DNA of 64,000 nucleotides, taken from Deltaproteobacteria bacterium HGW-Deltaproteobacteria-4 (GTDB lineage: Bacteria > Desulfobacterota > Desulfuromonadia > Desulfuromonadales > UBA2197). The stretch spans positions 62,001 to 126,000 of the forward strand of contig PHAV01000010.1 of NCBI GenBank assembly GCA_002841765.1, written 5' to 3'. This document shows, piece by piece, positions 24,190 through 33,818 of the stretch. How positions within the stretch are numbered: the first letter of the stretch is position 1; the number at the start of each line of letters is the position of its first letter. A program made the position numbers and the translations under genes. The notes beneath the pieces are model-generated. The model was not told where the DNA came from. It saw nothing but the letters and a program-made list of their open reading frames with translations, and searched no databases.

Positions 24190-25701
24190 TTAATTTTCTT
24201 GTGACACTCTTTGCGGTTCTTGTCGAATCCGACCGCCACTGGCCGCGGCAATACCTTTCAGCATGCCGTTAAAGACAATATGATGCGCAGGGAGGACAGA
24301 GTACCAGTAAAGAATGCCGGCTAAGCCCCGAGGACGAAAACGGGCGGTCTGCTGTAACCGGAAAATGCCGTCACTGACCTTGGTAATGGTGAATTCCAGG
24401 GTCGCAACGCCGGGGACCTTCATCTCCGCGATAAGGAGAAGGCGACTTTCTTTCTCTAGTTGTGTGACCCGCCAGAAGTCGATGGTATCACCAAGGCGCA
24501 AGTCGAGAGGGCAGCGCCGGCCGCGCTGGAGACCGACACCACCGACAATCCGGTCGGCTAATCCTCTGATCTGCCATAAAAAATTAGCAAAATACCAACC
24601 CTGGCTGCCGCCGAGGGAGGTGATGGCCCGCCAGAGTTGCAGGCTTTGGGCTTCGACTTCAATTGTGCGTGCATCGACATAGCACGTCCCCCCTGCCCAC
24701 TGCGGATCACTCCCATCCCGCCATTCCGCCGGCGGCATGGCGCCGCTTTCTCTCCACGAGCTGAGGACTTGTCCCATACGAATCTCTTCGAGAGCTTGAT
24801 GGATCGCTTCCCGGCAGTCGAGAAGATGCTGGGGAATGATCGACCGGATCCGGGTGTCGTGACAGATCACCGGATTACGCAGGCCTTCAACCAGAGGGCG
24901 GGCGAGGGCGGCAGGGAGGGGCGTGACCAGATTGATCCAGTAGGAACTGAGGCGTGGGGTCAAGACCGGAACGGGGATGACAATGCGTCGCGGCAGCTGT
25001 GCTTCTTCGGCGTAGACTTCCATGAGTTTACGGTAGGAGATGACCTCCTCCTGACCGATATCGTAGACCTCACCGGTGGTCCGTTTTTCTGACAAGACGC
25101 CAACAAGATAGTGAAGGACATTAATGATGCTGATCGGTTGACAGGGTGTATCGATCCAGCGAGGGGTGACCATGACCGGCAAGCGGTCGACAAGGTAGCG
25201 GAGAATTTCGAAGGAGGCACTCCCCGAACCAAGGATGACGCCGGCACGCAGGATCGTGGCGGGAACCTTGCCCTGCTGAAAGATCCGGGCAACTTCGGCA
25301 CGGGAACGGAGATGTTCACTGAGTTGGTCCGTGTCCTCACCGAGACCGGTGAGATAGATGATCCTCTCAACTTTGCTCTGCGCTGCCGCGGCTATGAAGT
25401 TTTCTGCAGCTTTGCGGTCCACGGCAGCAAAATCCTTGACCGCCGCATTCATCGAGTGAACAAGATAGAAAGCACACTGGCAGCCACTCAGCGCTGTCTG
25501 CAAGGACTCCGGTGCAAGGACGTCGCCTTGTACGATTTGCAGGCGGGGATGTTGCCCCCAGGATTGACTGGCAATTTTGGCAGGTGTTCGCGCCAAAGTG
25601 CGGACGCGAAAGCCGGCGTCAAGGAGCCGGGGGACAAGGCGGGCTCCGACGTAGCCGCTGGCACCGGCAATCAGGATGGGGCGGTGCTGATCATCGGTCA
25701 T
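24190..25701 (-). CDS. NAD(P)-binding SDR protein with C-terminal DUF2867
   Basis: Atypical extended short-chain dehydrogenase-like protein of 503 residues. An N-terminal Rossmann domain shows ILIAGASGYVGARLVPRLL and a YLVHSM segment like YbjT/NmrA relatives. From about residue 330 a DUF2867 module (WRAITSLGGSQGWYFANFLW and later) follows. The fused form is common in bacteria but has no settled function; a role in lipid or quinone metabolism is only a guess. It is monocistronic, next to the tRNA genes. Confidence 0.8.
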   Translation of the reverse strand: MTDDQHRPILIAGASGYVGARLVPRLLDAGFRVRTLARTPAKIASQSWGQHPRLQIVQGDVLAPESLQTALSGCQCAFYLVHSMNAAVKDFAAVDRKAAENFIAAAAQSKVERIIYLTGLGEDTDQLSEHLRSRAEVARIFQQGKVPATILRAGVILGSGSASFEILRYLVDRLPVMVTPRWIDTPCQPISIINVLHYLVGVLSEKRTTGEVYDIGQEEVISYRKLMEVYAEEAQLPRRIVIPVPVLTPRLSSYWINLVTPLPAALARPLVEGLRNPVICHDTRIRSIIPQHLLDCREAIHQALEEIRMGQVLSSWRESGAMPPAEWRDGSDPQWAGGTCYVDARTIEVEAQSLQLWRAITSLGGSQGWYFANFLWQIRGLADRIVGGVGLQRGRRCPLDLRLGDTIDFWRVTQLEKESRLLLIAEMKVPGVATLEFTITKVSDGIFRLQQTARFRPRGLAGILYWYSVLPAHHIVFNGMLKGIAAASGGRIRQEPQRVSQEN

Positions 25702-25836
25702 ATTGCGTGCCTTTCGGGAATCAGAGCAGCCGATTTACCTTCTTTGACAACAATTGTGCCTGGTTATCGCAGATGACAAGGAGTGGCAACCCTGATAGAA
25801 TGCCACCCAGAAATCCTCCACTCGAAAGGAATCATT

Positions 25837-26049
25837 ATGTCCCGTTCTCCGGTTGTCGATCAAGAGGCCTGTATCGGTTGTGAAACCTGCACCCTTGTCT
25901 GTCCAGAAGTCTTTCGCATGCAGGAAGAAGAGCACAACAATGGCCACAGTCATGGCAAGGCGATGGTTTATAACCCCGCTGGTGCCCCTGAGCCGAAGAT
26001 CGAAGCTGCCATGGATCAGTGTCCCGCCGCTTGTATCTACTGGGAGTAA
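25837..26049 (+). CDS. Single-cluster 4Fe-4S ferredoxin
   Basis: Small electron carrier of 70 residues with CIGCETCTLVCPEVF and a distal CPAACI, the pattern of monocluster ferredoxins from sulfate- and metal-reducers. A His-rich insert (EEEHNNGHSHGK) lies between the cysteine groups. The ATG at 25837 is chosen over an upstream in-frame start because GAAAGGA precedes it and the family begins here. It is convergent with lptD. Confidence 0.88.
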   Translation: MSRSPVVDQEACIGCETCTLVCPEVFRMQEEEHNNGHSHGKAMVYNPAGAPEPKIEAAMDQCPAACIYWE

Positions 26050-26056
26050 GGAGCGC

Positions 26057-28090
26057 CTAAAGCATGCTTTGCTCCATGAGCCCGGCCAGGGTGAAGTTGA
26101 CGAGAAATTGCTCATCATCAGGCCGCTCGCGATAGGTAAAGATGACGCCCCAGCATTGGCCGCGATATTCGAGGTTGGCGCGATGTTCGAGAAACTCTTT
26201 GCCGTCAACAGAATAGCGGGCTTCATAAGCAAAGCTGGTCTGGTCAGTTAAAGGCATTTTTAAACGACCGGACAGGTAGTTGGCGCCGTCCCCGTCCTCG
26301 TCCTTGTCCCGATAGTAATAATCGATGCTCAGTTCGTCGCGCCGACGATCTTTGAGCTGTATGCCGCTCATGACGGAGTTCCAGCGGTGTTCTCCTGCCT
26401 CAAGACCATAATTGGCGTCAGAGCGCAAGGTGAGCCACTCTGCGACATTCAGCGACACTTCACTGCGTAACGGGAGAATGGTCTCCGGGGCAGTGGAATC
26501 GGCGCTTAAGGCATAGCCGCTTGAAAGACGCAGCCAGAGGCGTTCGACCCGGAGAGAGTTCCCCTCGGCGTCACTCGTTCTCGTCGTCAGGCGGTTGGTC
26601 AAAGCGAGTGTGACGCGATCGGTCGGCAAGAAGGAATTTTCAGGGATCAATTCGCTAAAGTCCGCTTGCCTTCCATTGGCAATATGAAGATAGCTGATTT
26701 CCGGTTCAATGTCATGGCGGAGGCTACGATTTCCCTCTGCACTGATGAAGGTTCGTTGTAAACGGGTTCCGAGTCTGGCGCTGAGATCGTGAAAGCCGAC
26801 ATCCCCTGCATCATTGGGAGTTTTTGACAGCATAGAGCGATAACCGGCTTCAAGGTCGAGGCTGATACCAGTGACAGGGGTGAGAGCCAGGCGGGCGGCA
26901 GGGCGCAGTAACAGTGTCTCGCCAATCGTCGTTTGACCTTGTTGCAGATGAACTCCCTGAACATCGAGACGTAAATACAGGGGGGTTGTCGCAATTCGTT
27001 GCGGCAGGATGGCGAGATGAACTGCCGGCAGGCGTGACAGCGGGTAAGCATCAGTCGACGTTGAAAGATCGCTGATATACTCCCCCTGCACCGAGAGATC
27101 CGTCTTGTTCCAGGCGCGGGAGAGATAAAGATAGGATTCAACCAGTTCACGATTGTAATCCTTGGCCTCGACGGCAAAATCTTGCAGATAGCTGCGATCA
27201 CTTACATATTCCAGATTCGTCCGCAGGAAAATTTCCCCCGGCAGAACGCCGCTATGCTGCCATCGTCCAGCGTAAACATCTTTTCTCCCCTCAATGCCAG
27301 TCACGTGATACAAAAAAGTTTCGCCACGGTTGACTTCCCCGAAGATATAACGGTACTCCAGTCCCTTGCCGAGGCCGGCGCGTGAATAGCTGTCGAGCAG
27401 GAGGGTCGCATCCATATTGCGACCCAAAACTTGATAATAGGACAGATAGGTCTCAAATCCGCGTACGCGAGACATACCGAGGTGGGGAATGAGCAGTCCC
27501 GACTCCCGTTCGGTTTTCACAGGATAAAAGAAGTAAGGGATATAAAAAACCGGGATGTCACGAAGATAGAAGACCATATTCCTGGCGCGAGCATAACCCC
27601 CCACCTCAACGTCGACAGTGCTGGCACCAAATTTCCAGGCAGGGGGAGTGGCGGTGCAGGCGGTAAAATTTCCGGATGTCACTCTATAGTTATTGGCATC
27701 AAGGCGTTCGATGCTTTCTCCGGAGAGATTAAAGCCTTCCTCGCTGAGGTGGGCTTTAGCATGACTGAGACGGGCCTGTCCGCTGGTGAAGTTTAACAAA
27801 AGATCGTCACCGACGAGGGTCCCGCTCTTTTCCATCAGCGTAACCTTCCCCTTTGCACCGGCTTCGTTCTTGCGTTTGTCAAACCAGATGCTGTCGGCAT
27901 GCAGGGTGAGATTCTCCTGCCGCAACGTCGCCGCACCGATGGCGTCAAAACGCTCATCGTTGTAACTGCCGCGCATTTCATCGGCTTCAAGACGAATCGG
28001 CTGATTGAGTTGAATGGACATCAACGATTCAGCGTGTGCCTCCGAAATCACCAGGATGAGAAGAAAGAGGAATTGCAGGCAATATTTCAA
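26057..28090 (-). CDS. lptD: LPS-assembly protein LptD
   Basis: Outer-membrane barrel that inserts lipopolysaccharide on the cell surface with LptE. The 677 residues start with a signal peptide, then an OstA/LptA-like beta-jellyroll (about 25-150) and the LptD barrel. The NFTACTATPPAW stretch and the late YRGQCWGVIF provide the two cysteines expected to form the disulfide between domains. It is shorter than E. coli LptD (784). It overlaps folC by 4 bp and is the last gene of the trp-accD-folC run. Its presence indicates an LPS-bearing outer membrane. Confidence 0.92.
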   Translation of the reverse strand: MKYCLQFLFLLILVISEAHAESLMSIQLNQPIRLEADEMRGSYNDERFDAIGAATLRQENLTLHADSIWFDKRKNEAGAKGKVTLMEKSGTLVGDDLLLNFTSGQARLSHAKAHLSEEGFNLSGESIERLDANNYRVTSGNFTACTATPPAWKFGASTVDVEVGGYARARNMVFYLRDIPVFYIPYFFYPVKTERESGLLIPHLGMSRVRGFETYLSYYQVLGRNMDATLLLDSYSRAGLGKGLEYRYIFGEVNRGETFLYHVTGIEGRKDVYAGRWQHSGVLPGEIFLRTNLEYVSDRSYLQDFAVEAKDYNRELVESYLYLSRAWNKTDLSVQGEYISDLSTSTDAYPLSRLPAVHLAILPQRIATTPLYLRLDVQGVHLQQGQTTIGETLLLRPAARLALTPVTGISLDLEAGYRSMLSKTPNDAGDVGFHDLSARLGTRLQRTFISAEGNRSLRHDIEPEISYLHIANGRQADFSELIPENSFLPTDRVTLALTNRLTTRTSDAEGNSLRVERLWLRLSSGYALSADSTAPETILPLRSEVSLNVAEWLTLRSDANYGLEAGEHRWNSVMSGIQLKDRRRDELSIDYYYRDKDEDGDGANYLSGRLKMPLTDQTSFAYEARYSVDGKEFLEHRANLEYRGQCWGVIFTYRERPDDEQFLVNFTLAGLMEQSML

Positions 28091-29361
28091 GATCTCTCCT
28101 CTTCTCTGCTCAACAGCTCACGCACGGCTCCGACCAGAAAAAGTGAACCGGCGACGAGGATAATATCCTTCGGCTGGCAGGCGACGCGGGCGGCCTGTAA
28201 GCCCTCTGCAACACTGGCAAAGACTTGTGCCGGGACGTTGGACATTCGGGCGACTGTGGCCAGTTTCTCTGGCTCTGTGGCTTTAACCTCCGGAGGGGCG
28301 ACAGCATAAAGTCTCGTCGTCAGCGGCAGTATGGCGGTGAGGATCTCGTGGAAATTCTTGTCATTCTTTACCCCGACCAGCCAGTGCAGGGCAGGGGCGT
28401 TCAAACTCGCAAGGTAGGCAGTCAGTACGGTTGCTCCGGCGGGATTATGAGCGCCATCCAGAAGAATCTGACGCTTTCCCCCCCACCATTCGAGGCGGCC
28501 TGGCCAGTAAACCTGCCTTAGTCCCTGACGAATCGCGGCCTCGTCGATGTTAAGCCCTTGCTGACGCAGGCGGAATGCCGCCGTAATCGCCAGGGCTGCA
28601 TTGTGGGGCTGGTGGTGTCCCGGGAGTCCGGACTCCAGAGCCTGTAGGTGATGATCATCATTGTCTTGATAGTCAAACCCTCCGGAATTATTCACTGTCA
28701 CGAAGAAGTCACGTCCGGCACAAAGCAGCGGAGTGTGACAAGTTGCAGCTTTCCGGTGGACGATGGCAAAAACTTCTTCTTCCTGTTCACTGCAGATCAC
28801 CGGCACGCCATCCTTGATGATTCCGGCTTTTTCTCCGGCAATCGCCGTCAGGGTCAGGCCGAGATGCTCCTGATGGTCGAGGCTGATCGGTGTGATCAGG
28901 CTCAGGTTGGCGGTGACGGCATTGGTGGCATCGAGGCGTCCCCCCAGCCCGGTCTCAAGGATGGCGATCTCGACTTTGTGCTCTGCAAAGGCACAAAGAG
29001 CCATGACCGTGGTGAATTCAAAGAAAGTAACAGGAATCTCTGCACTTAAGGTGCGGAGCCGATTGGTCAGCGCTGCTATCTCGGCTTCACTGATTGCTTT
29101 TCCGTTGATGCGGATACGCTCGCAAAAAGATTGCAGATGGGGAGATGTGTAGAGACCGACCCGATATCCTGCTGCCTCGAGGATGGCAGCGAGGAATGCG
29201 GCGGTCGATCCTTTACCGTTAGTTCCGGCAACGTGGACACAAAGGAAGTGTTGCTGCGGCATCCCCGCACGCTCTAAAAGTGTGCGGGTAATCTCAAGGC
29301 CGAGTTTGATTCCGAAGCGTTGCAGGCCGTAAAGGAATTCCAGGCTCTCCCGGAAATCCAC
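28087..29361 (-). CDS. folC: Bifunctional folylpolyglutamate/dihydrofolate synthase FolC
   Basis: Adds glutamate to dihydropteroate and folates. The 424 residues carry the P-loop HVAGTNGKGSTAAFLAAIL, the GLGGRLDATNAV loop and the C-terminal LLDGAHNPAGA domain of Mur-ligase relatives. The gene lies 4 bases downstream of accD and overlaps lptD by 4 bp, so the three are cotranscribed. The accD-folC pairing is widespread in proteobacteria. Confidence 0.93.
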   Translation of the reverse strand: MDFRESLEFLYGLQRFGIKLGLEITRTLLERAGMPQQHFLCVHVAGTNGKGSTAAFLAAILEAAGYRVGLYTSPHLQSFCERIRINGKAISEAEIAALTNRLRTLSAEIPVTFFEFTTVMALCAFAEHKVEIAILETGLGGRLDATNAVTANLSLITPISLDHQEHLGLTLTAIAGEKAGIIKDGVPVICSEQEEEVFAIVHRKAATCHTPLLCAGRDFFVTVNNSGGFDYQDNDDHHLQALESGLPGHHQPHNAALAITAAFRLRQQGLNIDEAAIRQGLRQVYWPGRLEWWGGKRQILLDGAHNPAGATVLTAYLASLNAPALHWLVGVKNDKNFHEILTAILPLTTRLYAVAPPEVKATEPEKLATVARMSNVPAQVFASVAEGLQAARVACQPKDIILVAGSLFLVGAVRELLSREEERS

Positions 29362-29365
29362 GCGC

Positions 29366-30214
29366 TTAGCTCTTGGTAAAGATGTGCAGGATTTGGGCGA
29401 GGCGATCTTTCATCTCGGCGCGCGGCACGATCATGTCGACCATGCCGTGTTCTAGGAGATATTCCGAGCGCTGAAACCCTTCCGGGAGGGTCTGACGGAT
29501 CGTCTGTTCGATAACGCGAGGGCCGGCAAAGCCGATCAAGGCCCGAGGTTCGGCAATGTTAACATCGCCGAGCATGGCAAAGCTGGCGGTGACACCACCG
29601 GTCGTCGGATCGGTGAGGATTGAGATAAAGGGGATACCGGCGGCCTTGAGTTTGGCCAGAGCGGCACTAGTCTTCGCCATCTGCATCAGAGAGAAGATAC
29701 TCTCTTGCATGCGAGCGCCGCCGGAAGCGGAGAAGATCAGGACCGGGCGGCGTTCAGCGAGCCCTTTTTCGATGGCACGGGTAATTTTTTCACCGACAAC
29801 CGAGCCCATGCTGCCGCCGAGAAAGGAGAAGTCGAAGACGGCAAGTGCGACGCCGAGGCCATGAATATCCCCGGTACCACAGATCACGGCATCGGCAGGG
29901 CCACATTTAGCGACGGCGGCCTTGATGCGATCTGCGTAGTTTTTACTGTCCTTGAAGTTGAGAACGTCGACCGAAGCGACAGTTGGATCCATTTCGACAA
30001 ACGTCCCGTCATCAATGATCAGCTCAATGCGTTCACGGGCGGAGATACGGAAATGATACTCGCACTTGGGACAGACATTGAGGTTCCGTTCAATCTCTTT
30101 GGTGTAAATGATCTCGTTACAGTTTTTGCATTTGGTCCAAACCCCTTCCGGGATCTGTTTCTTGCGCTCTTCAATCGGCGTCAACGGCGCCTTTTCTTTA
30201 CTGAACCAGCCCAT
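29366..30214 (-). CDS. accD: Acetyl-CoA carboxylase carboxyltransferase subunit beta
   Basis: Transfers carboxyl from biotin to acetyl-CoA as AccA2D2, the first step of fatty-acid synthesis. The N-terminal zinc ribbon is C-x2-C-x15-C-x2-C (CKNCNE...CPKCEY); the crotonase-like core has [10 protein letters not shown] and [15 protein letters not shown]. The ATG at 30214 (MGWFSKEK) is preferred because GGAGG precedes it and the family starts there; the 26-residue upstream extension is not conserved. accA is not in the window. Confidence 0.94.
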   Translation of the reverse strand: MGWFSKEKAPLTPIEERKKQIPEGVWTKCKNCNEIIYTKEIERNLNVCPKCEYHFRISARERIELIIDDGTFVEMDPTVASVDVLNFKDSKNYADRIKAAVAKCGPADAVICGTGDIHGLGVALAVFDFSFLGGSMGSVVGEKITRAIEKGLAERRPVLIFSASGGARMQESIFSLMQMAKTSAALAKLKAAGIPFISILTDPTTGGVTASFAMLGDVNIAEPRALIGFAGPRVIEQTIRQTLPEGFQRSEYLLEHGMVDMIVPRAEMKDRLAQILHIFTKS

Positions 30215-30311
30215 ATGCCTCCAGGGTGTGTCGGGGTTTCCCAACACAGGTCGATATTGCAGTTGCTGTTGTCCAGGGGGAGTGATTGACATCCTCGCCC
30301 GCGAAGAAACT

Positions 30312-31124
30312 TTAACGTGTTTTTCTGCTGTTATCCAGTCCGGCGCGGATCGCTGTTATAAAGTTTTTGACTTCGTCAAGCAGGGCCGGGCTTTGCCGAT
30401 GCTGGTGGATAATCTTGACCAAGGCACTGCCGATGACGACTCCATCAGCAAAAGCGCCGACGGCGGCGGCATCTTCTGCTGTACTGATACCAAAGCCGAC
30501 CGCTACCGGTACCGGTGACACGGCCTGAAGATTTTCGACCTCGCCGCGAATTGCGGATGTATCGATGCGAGCTGTTCCAGTCACTCCGGTCATAGAGACG
30601 TAGTAGAGATAACCCTGCGCTGCTGCGGCCAGCTGGTCGCGACGTTCCTGCGGCGTCGTCGGCGCAATCAGGGTAATCAGCGGCAGATTAAGGGGGTCAG
30701 TGCAACAACGCAGTTCCTGAGCTTCCTCGGGAGGGAGGTCGACAAGCAGAAGCCCATCGACGCCGGCGGCTACGGCATCGGCGGCAAAACGCTTTGTGCC
30801 ATAGGCAAGTAGCGGATTGTAGTAGCCCATGAGAATGATCGGGGTCGCATTGCTTGCGCGTACTTTGCGCACGAGGTCCAGAACCCGGCTCAAGGTCACT
30901 CCTGCCAGCAGTGCCCGTTCGGAAGCCGCTTGGATGACCGGTCCGTCCGCCATCGGATCGGAAAAGGGGATCCCGAGTTCGATGACATCGGCACCGGCGG
31001 CAGTCAAGGTGTGAATGATGGCTTCCGTCCTGTCCAGATCAGGATCACCAGCGGTGATGAAAGGGACAAGGGCTGGAGTGCCGCGCTCTTTGGCGCCTTG
31101 AAAGGCACGGTTAAGACGATTCAT
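30312..31124 (-). CDS. trpA: Tryptophan synthase alpha subunit
   Basis: Cleaves indole-glycerol phosphate to indole and glyceraldehyde 3-phosphate and channels indole to TrpB. The 270 residues have the catalytic region [35 protein letters not shown] (catalytic Glu and Asp) and [13 protein letters not shown]. It lies downstream of trpB, but a DEAD-box helicase gene separates the two, which is unusual for a pair whose products form a complex. Confidence 0.95.
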   Translation of the reverse strand: MNRLNRAFQGAKERGTPALVPFITAGDPDLDRTEAIIHTLTAAGADVIELGIPFSDPMADGPVIQAASERALLAGVTLSRVLDLVRKVRASNATPIILMGYYNPLLAYGTKRFAADAVAAGVDGLLLVDLPPEEAQELRCCTDPLNLPLITLIAPTTPQERRDQLAAAAQGYLYYVSMTGVTGTARIDTSAIRGEVENLQAVSPVPVAVGFGISTAEDAAAVGAFADGVVIGSALVKIIHQHRQSPALLDEVKNFITAIRAGLDNSRKTR

Positions 31125-31178
31125 AGTGACAGTGACCTTCGAAAAGATGCGAAGTTTATCCTAGAGCCGCTATCGGGT

Positions 31179-32468
31179 TCAAGGTTTTTTTCCCCGCGGC
31201 CGGTTCCGTCCCGGGGCGCTGCTGTTATTGCCGGGACGGGGCGGGCGCCCCTTGTCTCTGCCGGCTCCGGCGCCAACGCCGGGACGCAACGGGCTGCGTC
31301 GCTGCACCTTAGGTTTGTGATAATCCCAGCGGAAATCGCTCTCTTCCGGTATGGAGCTGGGGATCTTCTGGCCGATATACTCTTCAATTTCCGGGAGATG
31401 AAAGACCAGATCTTCGTCGGCAAAGCTGATCGCTATGCCGGCGGCGCCGGCACGAGCGGTACGGCCGATGCGGTGGACGTAATCCTCGGCATCCTGGGGC
31501 AGGTCATAATTAAAGACGTGGGTGACGGCGTCGATATGCAGTCCGCGCGAAGCAACATCGGTGGCGACCAGGAAGGTGAGTTTACCGTCCTTAAATTCAC
31601 TGAGGATGCGCATCCTTTTGTTCTGCGGAATATCGCCGGAGATGACGGCGGCATTGTAGCTGTTGGCACAAAAACAGTCGGTGAGGTATTCCGCTTCCCG
31701 TTTGGTGTTGACGAAGACCATGGCGCGGGTGATCGTCGGATCCTTGCTGATCAGGCCGAGGAGGAGGGGGAACTTTTCGCGGCGACTGACGTGGTACAGG
31801 ACCTGCTCGACTCGTTCGGCGGTGACCTGTTCCGGCTCGATGCGGATCTTTTCCGGCAGATCCATGAATTCCCAGGCAAGTTCCATAACCCGCGGCGAGA
31901 GGGTGGCGGAGAAGAGCATGGTCTGGCGATTTTCCAAGGTCGGAAGTTTGCGGAGAAGATAACGCAGATCCTTGATGAACCCGAGATCGAACATGCGGTC
32001 AGCTTCATCGATGACGACCATCTCGACACTGTCAAAGGAAAAGACCTTCTGCTTGGCATAATCGATCAGACGACCGGGGGTGGCAACAATAACGTCAACC
32101 CCATCCTTTAGCGCCTGGCGCTGTTTATCGTAATCCATGCCGCCATAGATTGCCTGCACTTTGAATGGGCAGCCGCTACCGAGAGTTTTAGCGTCAGCAA
32201 CGATTTGAACCACGAGTTCGCGGGTCGGGGCGAGGATCAGGGCGCGCGGGTTGCAGCCGGTCTTTTTGGGGTGACGGAGGAAACGGGTAAAGAGGGCGAT
32301 TAAAAAAGCCGCAGTCTTGCCGGTGCCGGTCTGCGCCTGGGCCGCGACGTCCTTTCCATCAAGGGCAAAGGGGATAGATTCTTCCTGGACAGGGGTGAGC
32401 TCGGTAAACCCGGCAGCTTCGACTCCGATCAGGACTTCGGGCGGCAGGTTCAGTTCGGTGAATTTCAT
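31179..32468 (-). CDS. DEAD-box RNA helicase
   Basis: ATP-dependent RNA helicase of 429 residues: Q motif (FTELTPVQEESIPFALDGKDV), AQTGTGKT, PTRELV, TPGRLID, DEAD, SAT, then domain 2 with ATDVASRGLHID and HRIGRTARAG. The tail is basic and rich in Arg, Gly and Pro, like RhlB/RhlE-type proteins in RNA turnover or ribosome assembly. It is inserted between trpB and trpA on the same strand. The subfamily is not firmly assigned. Confidence 0.92.
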   Translation of the reverse strand: MKFTELNLPPEVLIGVEAAGFTELTPVQEESIPFALDGKDVAAQAQTGTGKTAAFLIALFTRFLRHPKKTGCNPRALILAPTRELVVQIVADAKTLGSGCPFKVQAIYGGMDYDKQRQALKDGVDVIVATPGRLIDYAKQKVFSFDSVEMVVIDEADRMFDLGFIKDLRYLLRKLPTLENRQTMLFSATLSPRVMELAWEFMDLPEKIRIEPEQVTAERVEQVLYHVSRREKFPLLLGLISKDPTITRAMVFVNTKREAEYLTDCFCANSYNAAVISGDIPQNKRMRILSEFKDGKLTFLVATDVASRGLHIDAVTHVFNYDLPQDAEDYVHRIGRTARAGAAGIAISFADEDLVFHLPEIEEYIGQKIPSSIPEESDFRWDYHKPKVQRRSPLRPGVGAGAGRDKGRPPRPGNNSSAPGRNRPRGKKP

Positions 32469-32504
32469 GAAAGCCTTTCTTGTATAACTACAACATCGTG
32501 CGCT

Positions 32505-32573
32505 GTAGAAGCGGGCTCCAGCCCGCGAATTTAAAGATTGAATGCAAGCTGGAGCTCGCTTTTAGAGTTCTAC
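32505..32573. repeat. Dispersed-type palindromic repeat at the trpB 3' end
   Basis: GTAGAAGCGGGCTCCAGCCCGC is mirrored by an imperfect partner ending near TTCTAC at 32573 (GCTGGAGCTCGCTT...). The motif is built like short interspersed palindromes of bacterial genomes. It runs into the end of trpB, so it may affect 3'-end stability. Confidence 0.5.
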
Positions 32574-33755
32574 GCCCATTGCATCGGCGACAGTATGAAT
32601 ATCCTTGTCGCCGCGGCCGGAGAGACAGACGACGATAATAGCATCTTTCGCAAGAGTTGGCGCGATCTTCATGACATAGGCAATGGCGTGGGCACTTTCC
32701 AGCGCTGGGATAATCCCTTCGCAGCCGGTCAAGGCCTTGAAGCCGTCCAGAGCCTCGTCATCAGTGATGGATACATATTGAGCGCGACCGATTTCGTGCA
32801 GGAGAGCATGTTCGGGGCCGACGCCAGGGTAATCGAGGCCGGCGGAGATCGAATGGGCATGGGCAATCTGGCCGTCATCATCCTGCAGTAGGAATGTCTT
32901 GTTGCCATGCAGGACCCCGACTTTGCCGGCACTGATACTCGCGGCATGCTTGCCGCTTTCAATGCCGTGGCCGGAAGCTTCGACCCCGACCAGTTGTACG
33001 CTGCGATCATTGACAAAGGGATAAAAGAGCCCCATGGCGTTGGAGCCGCCGCCGATGCAGGCGATGGCCATATCCGGCAGACGTCCCTCCAGGGCGAGGA
33101 TCTGTTCCTTGGTCTCGCTGCCGATCACCGCCTGAAAATCACGGACCATTTCGGGATAAGGATGGGGGCCGGCGACCGTGCCGATGACGTAGAAAGTGTC
33201 GCGCACGTTGGTGACCCAGTAACGCAGGGCATCGTTCATGGCGTCTTTAAGGGTGGCGGTACCGCTGGTAACACCGTGCACCCGCGCCCCCAGAAGTTTC
33301 ATGCGAAAGACGTTGAGGGACTGGCGGCGAATATCCTCGGTCCCCATGAAAACGTCGCATTCCATGCCGAAGAGTGCGGCGACTGTCGCCGTGGCAACGC
33401 CGTGCTGGCCGGCACCGGTTTCGGCGATCACCTTCTTCTTCCCCATCCGTTTGGCGAGGAGGGCCTGTCCGACGGTGTTGTTGATTTTGTGGGCGCCGGT
33501 ATGGTTGAGATCTTCGCGCTTGAGGTAGATTTTGGCCCCACCCAACTGCTCGGTCAACCGTCGCGCAAAGTACAAAGGACTGGGGCGACCGACATAGTGT
33601 TGAAGATAGTAGTTAATCTCCTGCTGAAAGGCCGGATCCGCCTGCGCCAGTCGATATGCTTCTTCGAGTTCGAGGAGGGCGGGCATCAATGTCTCGGCAA
33701 CATAACGACCGCCAAACTGGCCGAAGTGTCCTTTAATGTCGGGGTAGGTGTACAT
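32562..33755 (-). CDS. trpB: Tryptophan synthase beta subunit (TrpB1)
   Basis: PLP enzyme joining indole and serine. The 397 residues show [16 protein letters not shown] with the PLP lysine, [23 protein letters not shown] and the C-terminal CLSGRGDKD. This is the classical TrpB that partners TrpA. A second, divergent TrpB2 lies four genes upstream in the same run. Confidence 0.95.
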   Translation of the reverse strand: MYTYPDIKGHFGQFGGRYVAETLMPALLELEEAYRLAQADPAFQQEINYYLQHYVGRPSPLYFARRLTEQLGGAKIYLKREDLNHTGAHKINNTVGQALLAKRMGKKKVIAETGAGQHGVATATVAALFGMECDVFMGTEDIRRQSLNVFRMKLLGARVHGVTSGTATLKDAMNDALRYWVTNVRDTFYVIGTVAGPHPYPEMVRDFQAVIGSETKEQILALEGRLPDMAIACIGGGSNAMGLFYPFVNDRSVQLVGVEASGHGIESGKHAASISAGKVGVLHGNKTFLLQDDDGQIAHAHSISAGLDYPGVGPEHALLHEIGRAQYVSITDDEALDGFKALTGCEGIIPALESAHAIAYVMKIAPTLAKDAIIVVCLSGRGDKDIHTVADAMGVEL

Positions 33756-33818
33756 GTAAGGATCCTTAATGTTTTTTGCTCGAGCGTTGTTACTGCGACT
33801 ACTATTAAAGGCTGCTGG

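Noticed and set aside
30930-32111. 393-codon plus-strand frame opposite trpA and the DEAD helicase
   Set aside because: It spans two real minus-strand genes and the spacer between them, and has no recognisable domain or ribosome site.
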